The notes: generated by a model from the sequence alone, not told the origin. DNA of 64,000 nucleotides from Enhydrobacter sp. (GCF_030246845.1 NZ_CP126889.1:1612001-1676000); one strand, 5' to 3'. Shown: positions 34,745 through 44,415, numbered from the stretch's first letter. Translations and numbers: made by a program.

Positions 34745-36015
34745 TCGCCGTAGGCATCCTTCTATTTTTCTTCGCCCTGGTGATCGCCGGCACGCCGATC
34801 TTCGGCGCCATGGGGATCGCAGCGCTCAGTGGCGTATGGCTGCTCGACGAGAGCAACACGCCGCTCCTCAACCTTGGCCTTACGGTATACCAGGCGCTGG
34901 GCAACTTCCTGCTGATCGCCGTCCCGCTCTACATCTATGCCGGCACGCTCATGGAGGTGGCGGGGCTGAACGAGAAGCTGTTCAAGTTCGCTCGCGCCTG
35001 GGTCGGTGCGGTCCCGGGCGGACTCGGCGTGGCAACGGTAGTGGCTTGCGCCATCTTCGCGGCGATATGCGGCTCATCGGTGGCAACCGCCGTCACGATC
35101 GGCCTGGTCGCTTTCCCGGCTCTGGTCCGCGGTGGCTATACCCCGCATTTCAGCGGCTCCCTGATTGCCGCCGGCGGCACCCTCGGCATCCTGATCCCGC
35201 CCAGCATCGCCATGATCATCTTCGGCGTGCTGACCGAACAGTCGATCGCCCAACTGTTCATAGCCGGGGCCGTACCGGGCGTCCTTGTCGCCGGCCTTAT
35301 GGCGCTTTACGCCATCTTCTTCTCCGGCGTGCGCTCCGATCCGATGCCCATGAGCTGGAGCGACCGCATTCGGATAACACGCGAAGCCTTCCTCGTGCTG
35401 CTGCTGCCGCTCGGCGTCCTGGCCAGCATCTACAGTGGCCTCGCCACGCCGACCGAAGTCGCGGCGCTGGCGGTCACCTATGTGATCGCAGTTGGCCTGT
35501 TCACCCGCACGCTCAGCTGGGAGCATTTCTGGAGCGCGACCATGAAAGCGACGCGCACCAGCGTCATGATCTTCATGATGATCGCCTTCGGCCAGGCCTT
35601 GACCGAGTTCTTCACGCTGACCGGGCTGCCGCAGATGGTGGTCGATCTGGTGTCCTCCTCGGGACTAGACTATCTCGAGGTCGTGACGCTGATGGTGCTG
35701 ATCTACATCCTGCTCGGCACCTTCCTCGAAGCGACATCGATGATGCTGGTGTCGGTGCCGATCATGTTCCCGCTAGCCAAGGCGATCGGCATGGACCCGC
35801 TCGCGTTCGGCGTCTTCGTTGTGCTGGCCGTCGAGGTGGCGCAAATCCACCCGCCTTTCGGCATCAACCTCTATGCACTGTCGGGAATCGGAAAAGTCCA
35901 CATCGGGCGAATGTCGATCAGCGTCATCCCTTACATCGTGATCATGATCAGCATGATGTTCGCCATCTCGATCTTTCCGCACATCGTGACCTGGTTGCCC
36001 GGCACGATGAGATGA
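34741..36015 (+). CDS. TRAP transporter large permease (DctM type)
   Basis: A 424-residue membrane protein with about twelve segments. AGTPIFGAMGIAALSG near the start, AICGSSVATAVTIGLVAFPAL and GGTLGILIPPSIAMIIFGV mark the elevator domain and ion/substrate site, and the last third repeats the pattern with EVAQIHPPFGINLYAL. It begins ATGA on the small permease stop. The three genes make one complete TRAP system, probably for the acid handled by the divergent operon. Confidence 0.93.
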   Translation: MIAVGILLFFFALVIAGTPIFGAMGIAALSGVWLLDESNTPLLNLGLTVYQALGNFLLIAVPLYIYAGTLMEVAGLNEKLFKFARAWVGAVPGGLGVATVVACAIFAAICGSSVATAVTIGLVAFPALVRGGYTPHFSGSLIAAGGTLGILIPPSIAMIIFGVLTEQSIAQLFIAGAVPGVLVAGLMALYAIFFSGVRSDPMPMSWSDRIRITREAFLVLLLPLGVLASIYSGLATPTEVAALAVTYVIAVGLFTRTLSWEHFWSATMKATRTSVMIFMMIAFGQALTEFFTLTGLPQMVVDLVSSSGLDYLEVVTLMVLIYILLGTFLEATSMMLVSVPIMFPLAKAIGMDPLAFGVFVVLAVEVAQIHPPFGINLYALSGIGKVHIGRMSISVIPYIVIMISMMFAISIFPHIVTWLPGTMR

Positions 36016-36022
36016 CGTGCCG

Positions 36023-36793
36023 TTATGGCTTGCCGAAATGTCGGTCGATCGCGGCCCGCATCAAGCGCACGATCTCGCGCTCGCGTGACTGGAGCCTGTC
36101 GACCGGCCCGCCAGCGCCGACGGCCACCTGGCGGTCGTGTGGCGTGCCGGGCAGGCTCATTGCTATGATGCCACTTCCCGCCACGTACGTGCCATAGGAG
36201 CGGGCATAGCCGAGCCTCCTCACCTCCTTGAGGATGGCCATGAGCTTCCTGTAGTCGACCGGCTTCTCGCGCCCGGTGGCGTTGACCCGGTCGGCGAGGG
36301 CCCGCACTTCGGCATCATCGCATTTGCTCAGCAATGCCCAGCCCATGCCGGAGCGATGCAGCGGCCGCACGGTCCCAGGCGGAACGTTGAGCATGATCGG
36401 GTAGATTCCCGGGATTGTGTGGACATACTGCGCCTCGAGGTCCTTGCGGACGCCGAGGATGATGGTCTCGCCGATCAGGCTGTGCAGATCGCCCATCAGC
36501 GCCATCAGGCTGCCATGGCCGAACAGCGCTCCGTGCAGGTACTCCGAGACGATGGCAATACGAATTGTGGGGAAATACCTGCGGTCGCGCCGGTCGAAGC
36601 TCAAGTAACCGAGCCTGACCATGCTCTTCAGCAGAGCGGATGTGCTCGATGCCGGGTAGCTCAAGCGTTTGGCGATGTCGGTGGCCAGCATCGGCTTGCG
36701 GACTTCATTGAAAGCTTCAAGCACTTCGAACACCCGACCAACCGACTTGACGATAGAGTTCGCGCCGGCTCCAAAAGCAAGTGTTGTCCGCAT
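36023..36793 (-). CDS. IclR-family transcriptional regulator
   Basis: A 256-residue regulator with a winged helix at the N-terminus (SVGRVFEVLEAFNEVRKPML, then YPASSTSALLKSMVRLGYLSF) and an IclR effector domain (GVRKDLEAQYVHTIPG, LHRSGMGWALLSKCDDAEV, GYARSYGTYVAG). IclR proteins control catabolic and transport operons in response to small acids. It converges on dctM (8-bp gap). The palindrome at 33080 is its likely target. Confidence 0.88.
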   Translation of the reverse strand: MRTTLAFGAGANSIVKSVGRVFEVLEAFNEVRKPMLATDIAKRLSYPASSTSALLKSMVRLGYLSFDRRDRRYFPTIRIAIVSEYLHGALFGHGSLMALMGDLHSLIGETIILGVRKDLEAQYVHTIPGIYPIMLNVPPGTVRPLHRSGMGWALLSKCDDAEVRALADRVNATGREKPVDYRKLMAILKEVRRLGYARSYGTYVAGSGIIAMSLPGTPHDRQVAVGAGGPVDRLQSREREIVRLMRAAIDRHFGKP

Positions 36794-37069
36794 CGATCTT
36801 CTCTACATCGACGAGATGAGACATTTAGCAGTTTAAGCAACGGCCACACACTTAAGAAGCGCGGACGTCGATGCGCATCAGCCGTTTGCACAGCACGTCG
36901 CGCTTCACAAAAGCGCTACCGCATGGCGATGAAGGGGCAAACGCGGTCAAAACCAACTGCGGCTCTTCACGTCAACTAGCGACTCTATCGCGTAGCTCAA
37001 TCCTTATCCCGGCGTCATTTCGGTAGACGTGATGGATCTCGTGTACACGACTCGAGTGCTGAGAGCGTT
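36794..37069. other. Intergenic region upstream of IclR gene
   Basis: Contains the IclR promoter region and no gene that I can support. It is AT-richer than its surroundings for the first 60 bp. The region runs into a gene fragment at about 37070. Confidence 0.4.
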
Positions 37070-37264
37070 ACACTGGGATTGAAGACGGATCTGGACGGCG
37101 GCCTGACGATCTACATTCAGACCACTTCACCTGGGCGAGGCAAGCAGGCGAACTGGCTGCCTAGCACTCGGAGCGGCGGCCTCTTCATTGTGATGCGGAC
37201 ATACATGGCTGATCAGGAAATCGTGCAGCAGAGATGGGCTCCGCCGGCCATCTCTCTGGCGTGA
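37070..37264 (+). pseudogene. C-terminal fragment of a DUF1214/DUF1254 protein
   Basis: The frame TLGLKTDLDGGLTIYIQTTS, with NWLPSTRSGGLFIVMRTY and RWAPPAISLA at the end, is the typical C-terminus of DUF1214 proteins (LKyDaDGsLTIYIQ...NWLPAP...lrtY..). Only about 62 residues remain and nothing upstream matches, so the gene was truncated. A leftover of gene loss beside the IS256 site. Confidence 0.6.
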
Positions 37265-37325
37265 CACGGCGCGCTGACGTGCTACCTGCGGGGACGGCAT
37301 GGCTGCGCCCCATCCATACCTTTTC

Positions 37326-37914
37326 CTACCATTCCAGCAATCCGAAACCCGCTCCCGTGGGATCGGCGACTTCAGCGACCTTGCCACCATGCCAATCGAG
37401 GCGCGGCGGGATCAGGATTTGTCCCCCTAGCTGCTGGACCTTTTCCGTCGCTTGGGCCGCATCCTCCACACGAATGTACTGAAGCCAGTGAGGATGGAGG
37501 GCGTCACTACCCGGAGGCAACGAGTGCGCACTTGCCCTCGGATTGCCGTTCGATGCAAACATCAGGTGCCGCCTGTGCCCTTGCGTCGGCAACTCAAGTA
37601 GCTGGTAGTCGAAGACCGCCTGGTAGAAAAGACTGCGCCCTGTGGATCCTCAAGCACCGCTTCGCGCCCCAAATCCGGGAACGTGCGCGGTTCGACCAGA
37701 ACTTTTGCGTCATGCTCCAATGCATCCTTCTTTGCAGTATCGACATCGGTCACTGCGAAAAGCCCGATTAGCGAGTGCTGCCGGTAGACCTGCGAAGCGG
37801 CCGCACAAACCAAGCCTGCCACTCTCTGACCGTTGATTGTTGCTAGCGAGTAGTCCACGGATTGGAAGTTGATCCTCCGAAACGCCCAACCGAACACCTT
37901 CAATAGAAATACTC
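37326..37914 (-). pseudogene. VOC-family (glyoxalase-fold) protein, 3' part
   Basis: Two-domain VOC protein in pieces. The IS256-proximal part (KVFGWAFRRINFQSVDYSLA, RTFPDLGREAVLEDPQGAVF) and the end (WLQYIRVEDAAQATEKVQQL, then EVADPTGAGFGLLEW) lie in different frames, so a frameshift sits near 37620. The 5' end is on the other side of IS256 at 39343-39459. Such proteins hold metals for dioxygenase or lyase reactions, but this one is dead. Confidence 0.65.
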
Positions 37915-39342
37915 GGTCGTGTCCCGGATGGTGGTGTAGCTGGGGAGAGCAAGGCCGCGAGCGAGCGCGCTGTTTGATGGCGCCGTAGCGAGGGAGCGGC
38001 CTTGCGGGGGTCACCGGCGATTTCCGGTTAGGGTTTGGTTGCGAGCTCCAACCTGCACGCGAGGAACCACCGATGACCGAAGAGATGATGGACCTGCGTT
38101 CGCTTGTCGAGAAGGCCCCTGACGCTGACGTTCTGCGCGAGATGATCGCCTTTGCTGCCGAGCGCCTGATGGAGATCGAGGTCGGTGCGCTGACCGGCGC
38201 CGCCCATGGCGAGAAGAGCGCCACGCGACTGGCCCAGCGCAACGGCTATCGCGACCGGGATTGGGAGACGCGGGCCGGCACGGTGGAGCTGCGCATCCCC
38301 AAGCTGCGCCGCGGCAGCTACTTCCCCAGCTTCCTCGAGCCGCGCCGCATGGCCGAGAAGGCCCTGACCGCGGTGATCCAGGAGGCCTACATCCAAGGCG
38401 TCTCCACCCGATCGGTCGACGACCTGGTCAAGGCCTTGGGCATGAGCGGCATCTCCAAGAGCCAGGTCAGCCGGCTGTGCGAGGAGATCGACCAGCGGGT
38501 GAAGGCCTTCCTCGACCGGCCGATCGAGGGCGACTGGCCCTATCTGTGGATCGACGCCACCTACGTGAAGGTGCGCCAGGCCGGCCGCATCGTCTCGGTC
38601 GCCGTCATCGTCGCCGTCGGCGTCAACGCCGACGGCCGGCGCGAGGTGCTGGGCATGGATATCGGCCCGTCCGAAGCCGAGACCTTCTGGACGGCGTTCC
38701 TCAGGAAGCTGACGCGCCGCGGCTTGCGCGGCGTCAAGCTGGTCATCTCCGACGCCCATGAAGGTATCAAGGCAGCGATCTCCAAGATCCTCACCGCCAC
38801 CTGGCAGCGCTGCCGCGTCCACTTCATGCGCAACGCCTTGGCGCATGCCGGCCGAAGCGGACGCCGCGTGGTCTCGGCCTTCATCGCCACCGCCTTCGCC
38901 CAGGACGATGCCGAGCAGGCGCGTGCGCAGTGGCGGCGTGTCGCCGATCAGCTCCGACCCAAGGTCCCCAAGCTGGCTACCCTGATGGACGAGGCAGAGC
39001 CCGATGTGCTCGCCTACATGAGCTTCCCGGCACAGCACCGGGTCAAGCTGCACTCGATCAACCCCCTGGAGCGCCTCAACGGCGAGATCAAGCGCCGCAC
39101 CGAGGTCGTCGGCATCTTCCCCAATGAAGCGGCCATCGTTCGACTCGTCGGGGCCATCCTGCTCGAGCAGAACGACGAGTGGGCCGTCCAGCGCTCCCGC
39201 TACATCACGCTGGAAAGCATCGCCCCCGTAAGCGATGATCCTCTCGTCGGGCTGCCTGCTGTGGCTGCCTGATCGATCCGGCTCACGCCGAAGATCGCTG
39301 TGCTGACTCAGCGCCAGCTACACCACGTCTCGGGGCACGATC
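37915..39342 (+). mobile_element. IS256-family element, copy 1 (1,428 bp)
   Basis: Starts GGTCGTGTCCCGG and ends CGGGGCACGATC, imperfect inverted repeats that both continue into TGGTGTAGCTGG. The target duplication GAAATACTC is at 37906-37914 and 39343-39351. Same length and inverted orientation as copy 2 at 48604-50031. It splits a VOC-family gene. Confidence 0.9.
38073..39272 (+). CDS. IS256-family transposase, copy 1
   Basis: A 399-residue mutator-type DDE transposase. [15 protein letters not shown] holds the first Asp, [14 protein letters not shown] the second, and [20 protein letters not shown] the Glu. [15 protein letters not shown] matches the IS256 signature region. It is intact and identical in protein sequence to copy 2, so the insertion is recent and the enzyme probably works. 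Confidence 0.95.
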   Translation: MTEEMMDLRSLVEKAPDADVLREMIAFAAERLMEIEVGALTGAAHGEKSATRLAQRNGYRDRDWETRAGTVELRIPKLRRGSYFPSFLEPRRMAEKALTAVIQEAYIQGVSTRSVDDLVKALGMSGISKSQVSRLCEEIDQRVKAFLDRPIEGDWPYLWIDATYVKVRQAGRIVSVAVIVAVGVNADGRREVLGMDIGPSEAETFWTAFLRKLTRRGLRGVKLVISDAHEGIKAAISKILTATWQRCRVHFMRNALAHAGRSGRRVVSAFIATAFAQDDAEQARAQWRRVADQLRPKVPKLATLMDEAEPDVLAYMSFPAQHRVKLHSINPLERLNGEIKRRTEVVGIFPNEAAIVRLVGAILLEQNDEWAVQRSRYITLESIAPVSDDPLVGLPAVAA

Positions 39343-39459
39343 GAAATACTCTGTTGCCGCGAGATCCAGAGTTGCCAACTGGAGGAACGTTACCTTGCCG
39401 ACCTGATGCTCCTGGATTCCGGGTTCAGCGACAAATATCGTCCGAGGTGACTGAACCAT
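39343..39459 (-). pseudogene. VOC-family protein, 5' part
   Basis: From ATG 39459: MVQSPRTIFVAEPG, then GKVTFLQLATLDLAATEYF, the expected first strand of a VOC domain, cut by IS256 at 39343. Rejoining across the target duplication gives EYFY directly before KVFGWAF, but with a one-base shift, so the gene may have been damaged before the insertion. Confidence 0.6.
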
Positions 39460-39497
39460 CGCGCCTCCAATCGCCCTAGCTGGAGACAGCAGAAATC

Positions 39498-39650
39498 GTG
39501 ACCTTGCCGACACCCAAAGGGCACACTTTGCAATTGTACATGACGTCCCCAGCCGGCCAAGTGGTGGCCGATACGCTCCGGGCCGAACTGAAGGCCGCAG
39601 GTCATCGCGTTGGCGACGACGGCGCGACCGCTACGATTGGAACCCGATAA
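39498..39650 (+). CDS. Small hypothetical protein
   Basis: A 50-residue frame from GTG 39498: VTLPTPKGHTLQLYMTSPAG, then VVADTLRAELKAAGHRVGDD. The composition is natural (strand then helix), but the ribosome-binding site is weak (GGAG, 13 bases away). Unknown function. Lies just before the HWE kinase gene. Confidence 0.38.
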   Translation: MTLPTPKGHTLQLYMTSPAGQVVADTLRAELKAAGHRVGDDGATATIGTR

Positions 39651-39745
39651 CCGGAGGAAGGCATTTCTGCGGCTTTGCCGCCCTCATTTGTAGGTGCGGT
39701 CCGCAACCAATACCTTCTTAGCGGAGTTATGGACCGGAGGCGAAG

Positions 39746-41515
39746 ATGCCCGGAGTCTACGACCAAGACAACACCGCCGAACGGGCCTCCGCGGGCGTCG
39801 ACCAAGCGGACGAGGTGCGCCGTTATGCCGAGGCGATCGTAGACGCGATGCGCCAGCCCGCCCTGGTGCTGAACGAGGACTTACGCGTCGAGATTGCCAA
39901 CCGCGCCTTTTACCGGATTTTCCAGGTCGACCAGGCGGATATCACGGGGCGCTTGATCTATGAGCTCGGAAACAGGCAATGGGATATCGGCGAGTTGCGG
40001 AAGCTTCTTGAAGAGATCCTGCCGAACAACGGGTCGGTCGATGAGTTCAGGGTCGAGCGCGAATTCGAGCGGATCGGCCGGCGGGTGATGATCTTGAACG
40101 CGCGTCGCTTGGAGCGGGTCGATCGGCGGCCAGCCATTTTCCTGACGATCGACGATATTACCGAACGGGAGGACACGCGCTGGCTGCTCGAAGCCGAGAA
40201 GGAGTACGCCGAGAAGGTCGTAGATGCCTCGCGCGACGCACTGCTGATCCTCGGCTGGGATCATCGCGTGAGGACCGCTAACGAGACTTTTTACAAGACC
40301 TTCAAAGTCGATCCCTCCGCCACGGAGGGTCGGATGGTCTACGAGCTCGGCAACGGGCAGTGGGACATCCCGGAGCTTCGCGACCTGCTCGAGAACGTGC
40401 TGCCCGACAACGACGCCTTCGACGACTTCGAGGTCGAGCACGACTTCGAAGATCTCGGTCACAGGATCATGGTGTTGAACGCGCGCCGGGTCGACCATAC
40501 GCAGCTCATCCTGCTCGCCATCGAGGACCAGACCGAGGCGCGCCGCGCCGAACGGGCGCGCCGCGAGAGCGAGGCACGAATGGCCTCGATGATGCAGCAC
40601 GCCCCGATCGGTATCGGTCTGATTGATCGGGAGGGTCGATGGGTTATGCAGAACCCGCTCCTTGAGCGCCTTTCGTCCGGACTGATTCCTTTTCGCGACT
40701 CCGATCAGACCTCTCGGTGGCACCCCGCCGACAAGAGCGATCCCGAGAATTGGCCTGGCTCCCGCGCGCTGCGCGGGGAGATCGTGGCGCCCGGTGTCGA
40801 TTTCCGGACGGAGGTTGACGGTCAGGAGCGCTGGTTGCGGATCAGCGCAGCGCCTGTTCAAGGCTCGAAAGAGGTCGATCACGCCGTCGTCATCGCCGAG
40901 GACATCACCGAGGACAAGCGGGGCCAGGAGGAACGGGAACTTCTGCTCGCAGAGCTCAACCACCGGGTCAAGAATCTCTTTGGGGTGATCCGGTCGCTCG
41001 TGACGCAAGGTAGTGGCGGCGCGGAGGTCGAGCAGTACAAGAATACGCTCATAGGCCGGCTGGACGCCCTTGTCAGGGCACATACCCTGGTGATCGAAAG
41101 CCGCTGGGGCAGCTTCGACCTGACGACGCTTGCCGAGCGGACGCTGGAACCTTCCGCGACCAGGAGAGCCGCCGCGATCCAGATCAGGGGCGAGCCGCTG
41201 CCGCTCGAGGCGCGGCATGCGGTCTCGCTCAGCCTCATCCTGCACGAGCTTGCGACCAATTCTGTCAAATATGGCGCGCTATCTGCGGCGGAGGGAAGGA
41301 TTGGACTGACCTGGCGCATCGTGCAGGACAGCGCGGACAGCCGGGCGGAGCTGGCATGGCAAGAGAGCGGCGGGCCGCCCGTTCGCGCGCCGAAGCGCCG
41401 TGGCTTTGGAACAACGCTCATCGAGCGTGCGTTTGCCTACGATCTGCAGGGCGGGGCGGAGATCGAGTTCCCGCCAGAGGGCCTTCGCGCCAGGGCTTGG
41501 TTTTCAATCTCCTGA
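39746..41515 (+). CDS. PAS-containing HWE/HisKA_2-type sensor histidine kinase
   Basis: A 589-residue soluble kinase with three PAS regions (about 25-140, 155-270, 275-390). The first two are near-duplicates (GRLIYELGNRQWDIGELRKL versus GRMVYELGNGQWDIPELRDL). The kinase part follows: LLLAELNHRVKNLFGVIRSL with the phospho-acceptor His, ILHELATNSVKYGALS as the N box, and GFGTTLIERAF late. GGAGG precedes the ATG. No membrane segments, so it senses inside the cell. The receiver gene 27 bp downstream is its likely partner, as in general-stress or light sensing modules of alphaproteobacteria. Confidence 0.9.
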   Translation: MPGVYDQDNTAERASAGVDQADEVRRYAEAIVDAMRQPALVLNEDLRVEIANRAFYRIFQVDQADITGRLIYELGNRQWDIGELRKLLEEILPNNGSVDEFRVEREFERIGRRVMILNARRLERVDRRPAIFLTIDDITEREDTRWLLEAEKEYAEKVVDASRDALLILGWDHRVRTANETFYKTFKVDPSATEGRMVYELGNGQWDIPELRDLLENVLPDNDAFDDFEVEHDFEDLGHRIMVLNARRVDHTQLILLAIEDQTEARRAERARRESEARMASMMQHAPIGIGLIDREGRWVMQNPLLERLSSGLIPFRDSDQTSRWHPADKSDPENWPGSRALRGEIVAPGVDFRTEVDGQERWLRISAAPVQGSKEVDHAVVIAEDITEDKRGQEERELLLAELNHRVKNLFGVIRSLVTQGSGGAEVEQYKNTLIGRLDALVRAHTLVIESRWGSFDLTTLAERTLEPSATRRAAAIQIRGEPLPLEARHAVSLSLILHELATNSVKYGALSAAEGRIGLTWRIVQDSADSRAELAWQESGGPPVRAPKRRGFGTTLIERAFAYDLQGGAEIEFPPEGLRARAWFSIS

Positions 41516-41542
41516 AAGTGTGGCGTATGTTCAAGGTGACGC

Positions 41543-41914
41543 ATGCATGGCGATGTCACCACGATTCGGCCGGGCCTCCGCGTTCTCGTGGTGGAAGATG
41601 AGTTTTTGATCGCTCTGGAAATTGAGCAGATGCTGGTCGGACTCGGATGTATCGTTGTCGGCCCCGCGCCGACTGTTTTACGTGCGCTCACGCTCATCGA
41701 TCGCGAAGAGCTGGACTTCGCCATTCTTGACGTGAATTTAGGCTGCAATCGATCAACGCCGGTTGCCGAGAGGCTTTGGGCAGCCGGCGTGCCGTTCGCG
41801 CTCGCCACGGGTTACGATGACCGCCAGCTGCCCGAGGAGGCGTTCCACAAGGCGCCGCATCTTGGGAAGCGTCTTGACAGCCATCTTCTCATCAGCGCCC
41901 TGGGCCGCCTGTGA
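41543..41914 (+). CDS. Single-domain response regulator paired with the HWE kinase
   Basis: A 123-residue receiver: VLVVEDEFLIALEIEQML acidic pocket, FAILDVNLG phospho-acceptor Asp, FALATGYDD switch Thr, then LGKRLDS where Lys would be expected in a KP motif. The order of kinase then receiver suggests direct phosphotransfer. No output domain. Confidence 0.87.
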   Translation: MHGDVTTIRPGLRVLVVEDEFLIALEIEQMLVGLGCIVVGPAPTVLRALTLIDREELDFAILDVNLGCNRSTPVAERLWAAGVPFALATGYDDRQLPEEAFHKAPHLGKRLDSHLLISALGRL

Positions 41915-42338
41915 AACGGTCCAAATGGATGGCAGGGAAGCGTCCCTCTTTCGTCCGCAAGTGGCTCACTCGGACGAAGCGGTAGAAACCACTGAATCAC
42001 GTCGAAAGCAGACATGGCGGGCGACCTGAGGGGTTTTGACCTTAGCTGCCACACAGCTTTTGCCTAAGCGTTTCTCCAAACTTGATTGTCCCCCTTTCTC
42101 TGCGGATGTTGGGAGTATGAACGTTGCCGCGGGCCTTCAAGAGGAGGAGCCGGGCGTACAAGGGAACCGGGTCCTGGTGCACTCGCAAGGCGGCGGCAGC
42201 CAGACCAAAGATGCCAGTAGATGTCATCGAGGAACCGGCAACCGCGTGAGCAATGCTTCGAAGGCTGCTGAATACTAGGATGCACGGCAGATTCTTTAGC
42301 CCTTTGATGGTGGGTGACCCCGGCTGCGCGGTCGGTGG
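41915..42338. other. Region without a confident gene
   Basis: No supported gene. A 61-residue minus-strand frame (42042-42227, MTSTGIFGLAAAALRVHQDP at the start) could be a small peptide, but has no known features. The last 100 bp lie behind the L,D-transpeptidase stop. Confidence 0.3.
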
Positions 42339-43070
42339 TCAACCACCGTAGCCTTGGCGAGTTTGATCGATGGTGACGGGAGTTGTCCGCGGCATCTGGT
42401 CGGTCTCGAGAAGGACCTGGCCGGCCTTGTCGGGCAAGCGGGTATCGTAGGCGAGAGAGACCTGAATCCTTTCCGGCAATGGAACGGAATAGGTCCTTCC
42501 TTCGGCGACCATCCTGTCTATCGCATCCACGGAAACACCAAGCACCCAGGCCGCCAGCTGCCGGGCCTTTTCCACCCGTACGCAACCATGGCTCAGGGCG
42601 CGCTGCGGCCGATTGAAGAGTTGCTTCTCATTGGTGTCATGAAGATAAACGAGCTGATCGTTATCGAGCTCGAACAAAATCCGTCCGAGAGGATTCTGCG
42701 GCCCAGGTGGAATGTGGTGGGCTCCCTCGTTGCGAACCATTGATGGCGTCGGCGTCCAGGCTGGATTGAATTCGACAGCAAACATCGAGGAGACCAGCTC
42801 TGGCGTTGGACTATCCGGCCGACCAACGATCACTCGACTGCGCAGGACAGGCGCACCGTCCTGCAGCGCGATCAGCTCGAACGATCGGATGTCGACCAAG
42901 ACAAATTTGCCGTGAGAGGGAATAGCTGGCCCAGAGGGACTGGGTTCCGGTTGTGGCGTCGCGACGGGCTCCACGATCGTCACGGGCGACGGGTTTGCTG
43001 TAGCGCAACCGGCACTCGCCAGTGCGCAAGCACTGGCCAACAGGCTCAATAGGCTCGGCAACGCCCTCAT
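42339..43070 (-). CDS. L,D-transpeptidase (YkuD) lipoprotein
   Basis: A 243-residue cell-wall enzyme that makes 3-3 crosslinks or links proteins to peptidoglycan. The lipoprotein signal is MRALPSLLSLLASACALASA with lipobox ASAGC. The catalytic part has YLHDTNEKQLFNRPQRALSH followed by GCVRVE, with the conserved His and Cys. FVLVDIRSFELIALQDG is the first YkuD strand. Periplasmic, membrane-anchored. It follows the small CxxC gene by 2 bp, so both probably share a transcript. Confidence 0.9.
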   Translation of the reverse strand: MRALPSLLSLLASACALASAGCATANPSPVTIVEPVATPQPEPSPSGPAIPSHGKFVLVDIRSFELIALQDGAPVLRSRVIVGRPDSPTPELVSSMFAVEFNPAWTPTPSMVRNEGAHHIPPGPQNPLGRILFELDNDQLVYLHDTNEKQLFNRPQRALSHGCVRVEKARQLAAWVLGVSVDAIDRMVAEGRTYSVPLPERIQVSLAYDTRLPDKAGQVLLETDQMPRTTPVTIDQTRQGYGG

Positions 43071-43072
43071 CC

Positions 43073-43255
43073 TTACGCCTTTGGCTCGTCGCGTTGAGAT
43101 CCTGTGGCAAGCTTTCCTGTTATTGGATCGATAATATGAATGCGCCCGCAGGCTGGACAGGGTTGGCTCACGTACTGAGCTGGTGCGACTGGCAGTGGCG
43201 CAAAGCCCTGCACTACGGTTCCTGTGATGGAACAACGAAACAGAAAACTGCTCAT
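43073..43255 (-). CDS. Small CxxC protein
   Basis: A 60-residue protein, MSSFLFRCSITGTVVQGFAP, with CPACGRIHIIDPITG later. The Cys arrangement suggests one zinc site. GAGGAAGG precedes the ATG. A relative lies at 25815. Proteins like this appear as short conserved genes in many rhizobial-type genomes, without a known role. Confidence 0.6.
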   Translation of the reverse strand: MSSFLFRCSITGTVVQGFAPLPVAPAQYVSQPCPACGRIHIIDPITGKLATGSQRDEPKA

Positions 43256-43542
43256 TCCGCGGCCTTCCTCGCATATAGGATAAAGAAAAGCCGAGGATCA
43301 GCATCGAGGCCTTGATGTCGATCAATAGCGGACCGGCATCGCCTGTCGTGCCCATCGACGAGTCCAAAAGAAATTGAAGCGCACGGCATGGGAAGCCTAG
43401 AGCGTTTTCGCGGAAAAGGGAGTCGGAGGGGATTGAACTAAACCGCTGGCGCGGTGTTTGGGGTTCTGTATTGGCGTGAGAGCGCTCCTGTCTGAAGGAT
43501 TGCGGGTTGTCGAAGCCCACCCTTGCAGACAGGAGAACCCCG

Positions 43543-44403
43543 ATGGCCGAGTTGAGCCCTCTTCGCCGCCGCATGACCGAGGATATGACGGTCCGCAATC
43601 TGTCGCCGGCGACGCAACGATCGTACCTCCATGCGGTGGCGAAGTTCAGCCAGTATTTTGGTTGCTCGCCGGATCGATTGGATATCGAAGATGTGCGCAC
43701 CTATCAGGTGCAGCTGGTTGCCCGCGGCATCTCCTGGCCGGCACTCAATCAGATCGTCTGTGCGCTGCGCTTCTTCTACGGCGTGACGCTGGGGCGGAGC
43801 GAACTGCCGGAGCGCATCCCGTATGCGCGCGAGCCTCGCAAGCTGCCGTTGGTGCTGAGTGCGGACGAGGTTGTCCGCTTTCTTGAAGCGGTGCCTGGCT
43901 TGAAGAGCCGCACGGCGCTGACCACGGCGTATGCCGCCGGGCTGCGGGCCTCGGAGGCGGTGCGGCTGAAGGTCAGCGATATCGACAGCAGCCGGATGAT
44001 GATCCGGATCGAAGAGGGCAAGGGTGCCAAGGACCGCTATGCCATGCTGTCGCCGCAGCTGCTGACGATCTTGCGAGGTTACTGGCGCCTGGTGCAGCCG
44101 CCCCATTGGCTGTTCCCTGGCCGTGATGAGAACCGGCCGATCGATCCGCAAGTCCTGCATGCCGCCTGCCGTTCAGCCTGCAAGGCAGCGGGCTTGGCCA
44201 AGCGGGTGACGGTGCACACGCTGCGCCACAGCTTTGCGACTCACCTGCTGGAGGCTGGCACCGACATCCGCATCATCCAGGTCCTGCTCGGCCACAGCAA
44301 CCTGTCGACGACCGCTCGCTACACCCGAGTGGCTTCCACGACGATACGCAACACGGCCAGCCCGCTCGACCGGCTGCGCCTGGACGTGGTGCCGCCCGGC
44401 TGA
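43543..44403 (+). CDS. Tyrosine recombinase of IS91-like element
   Basis: A 286-residue recombinase from MAELSPLRRRMTEDM (AGGAG upstream). N-terminal core-binding domain (NLSPATQRSYLHAVAKFSQY), then the catalytic set: AAGLRASEAVRLK (Arg), EGKGAKDR (Lys), HTLRHSFATHLLE (HxxR), LLGHSNLSTTARYTRV (His and Tyr). In IS91 relatives of alphaproteobacteria this gene comes before the transposase; its exact role in the transposition is unsettled. Confidence 0.9.
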   Translation: MAELSPLRRRMTEDMTVRNLSPATQRSYLHAVAKFSQYFGCSPDRLDIEDVRTYQVQLVARGISWPALNQIVCALRFFYGVTLGRSELPERIPYAREPRKLPLVLSADEVVRFLEAVPGLKSRTALTTAYAAGLRASEAVRLKVSDIDSSRMMIRIEEGKGAKDRYAMLSPQLLTILRGYWRLVQPPHWLFPGRDENRPIDPQVLHAACRSACKAAGLAKRVTVHTLRHSFATHLLEAGTDIRIIQVLLGHSNLSTTARYTRVASTTIRNTASPLDRLRLDVVPPG

Positions 44404-44415
44404 CGGGCACACCTC

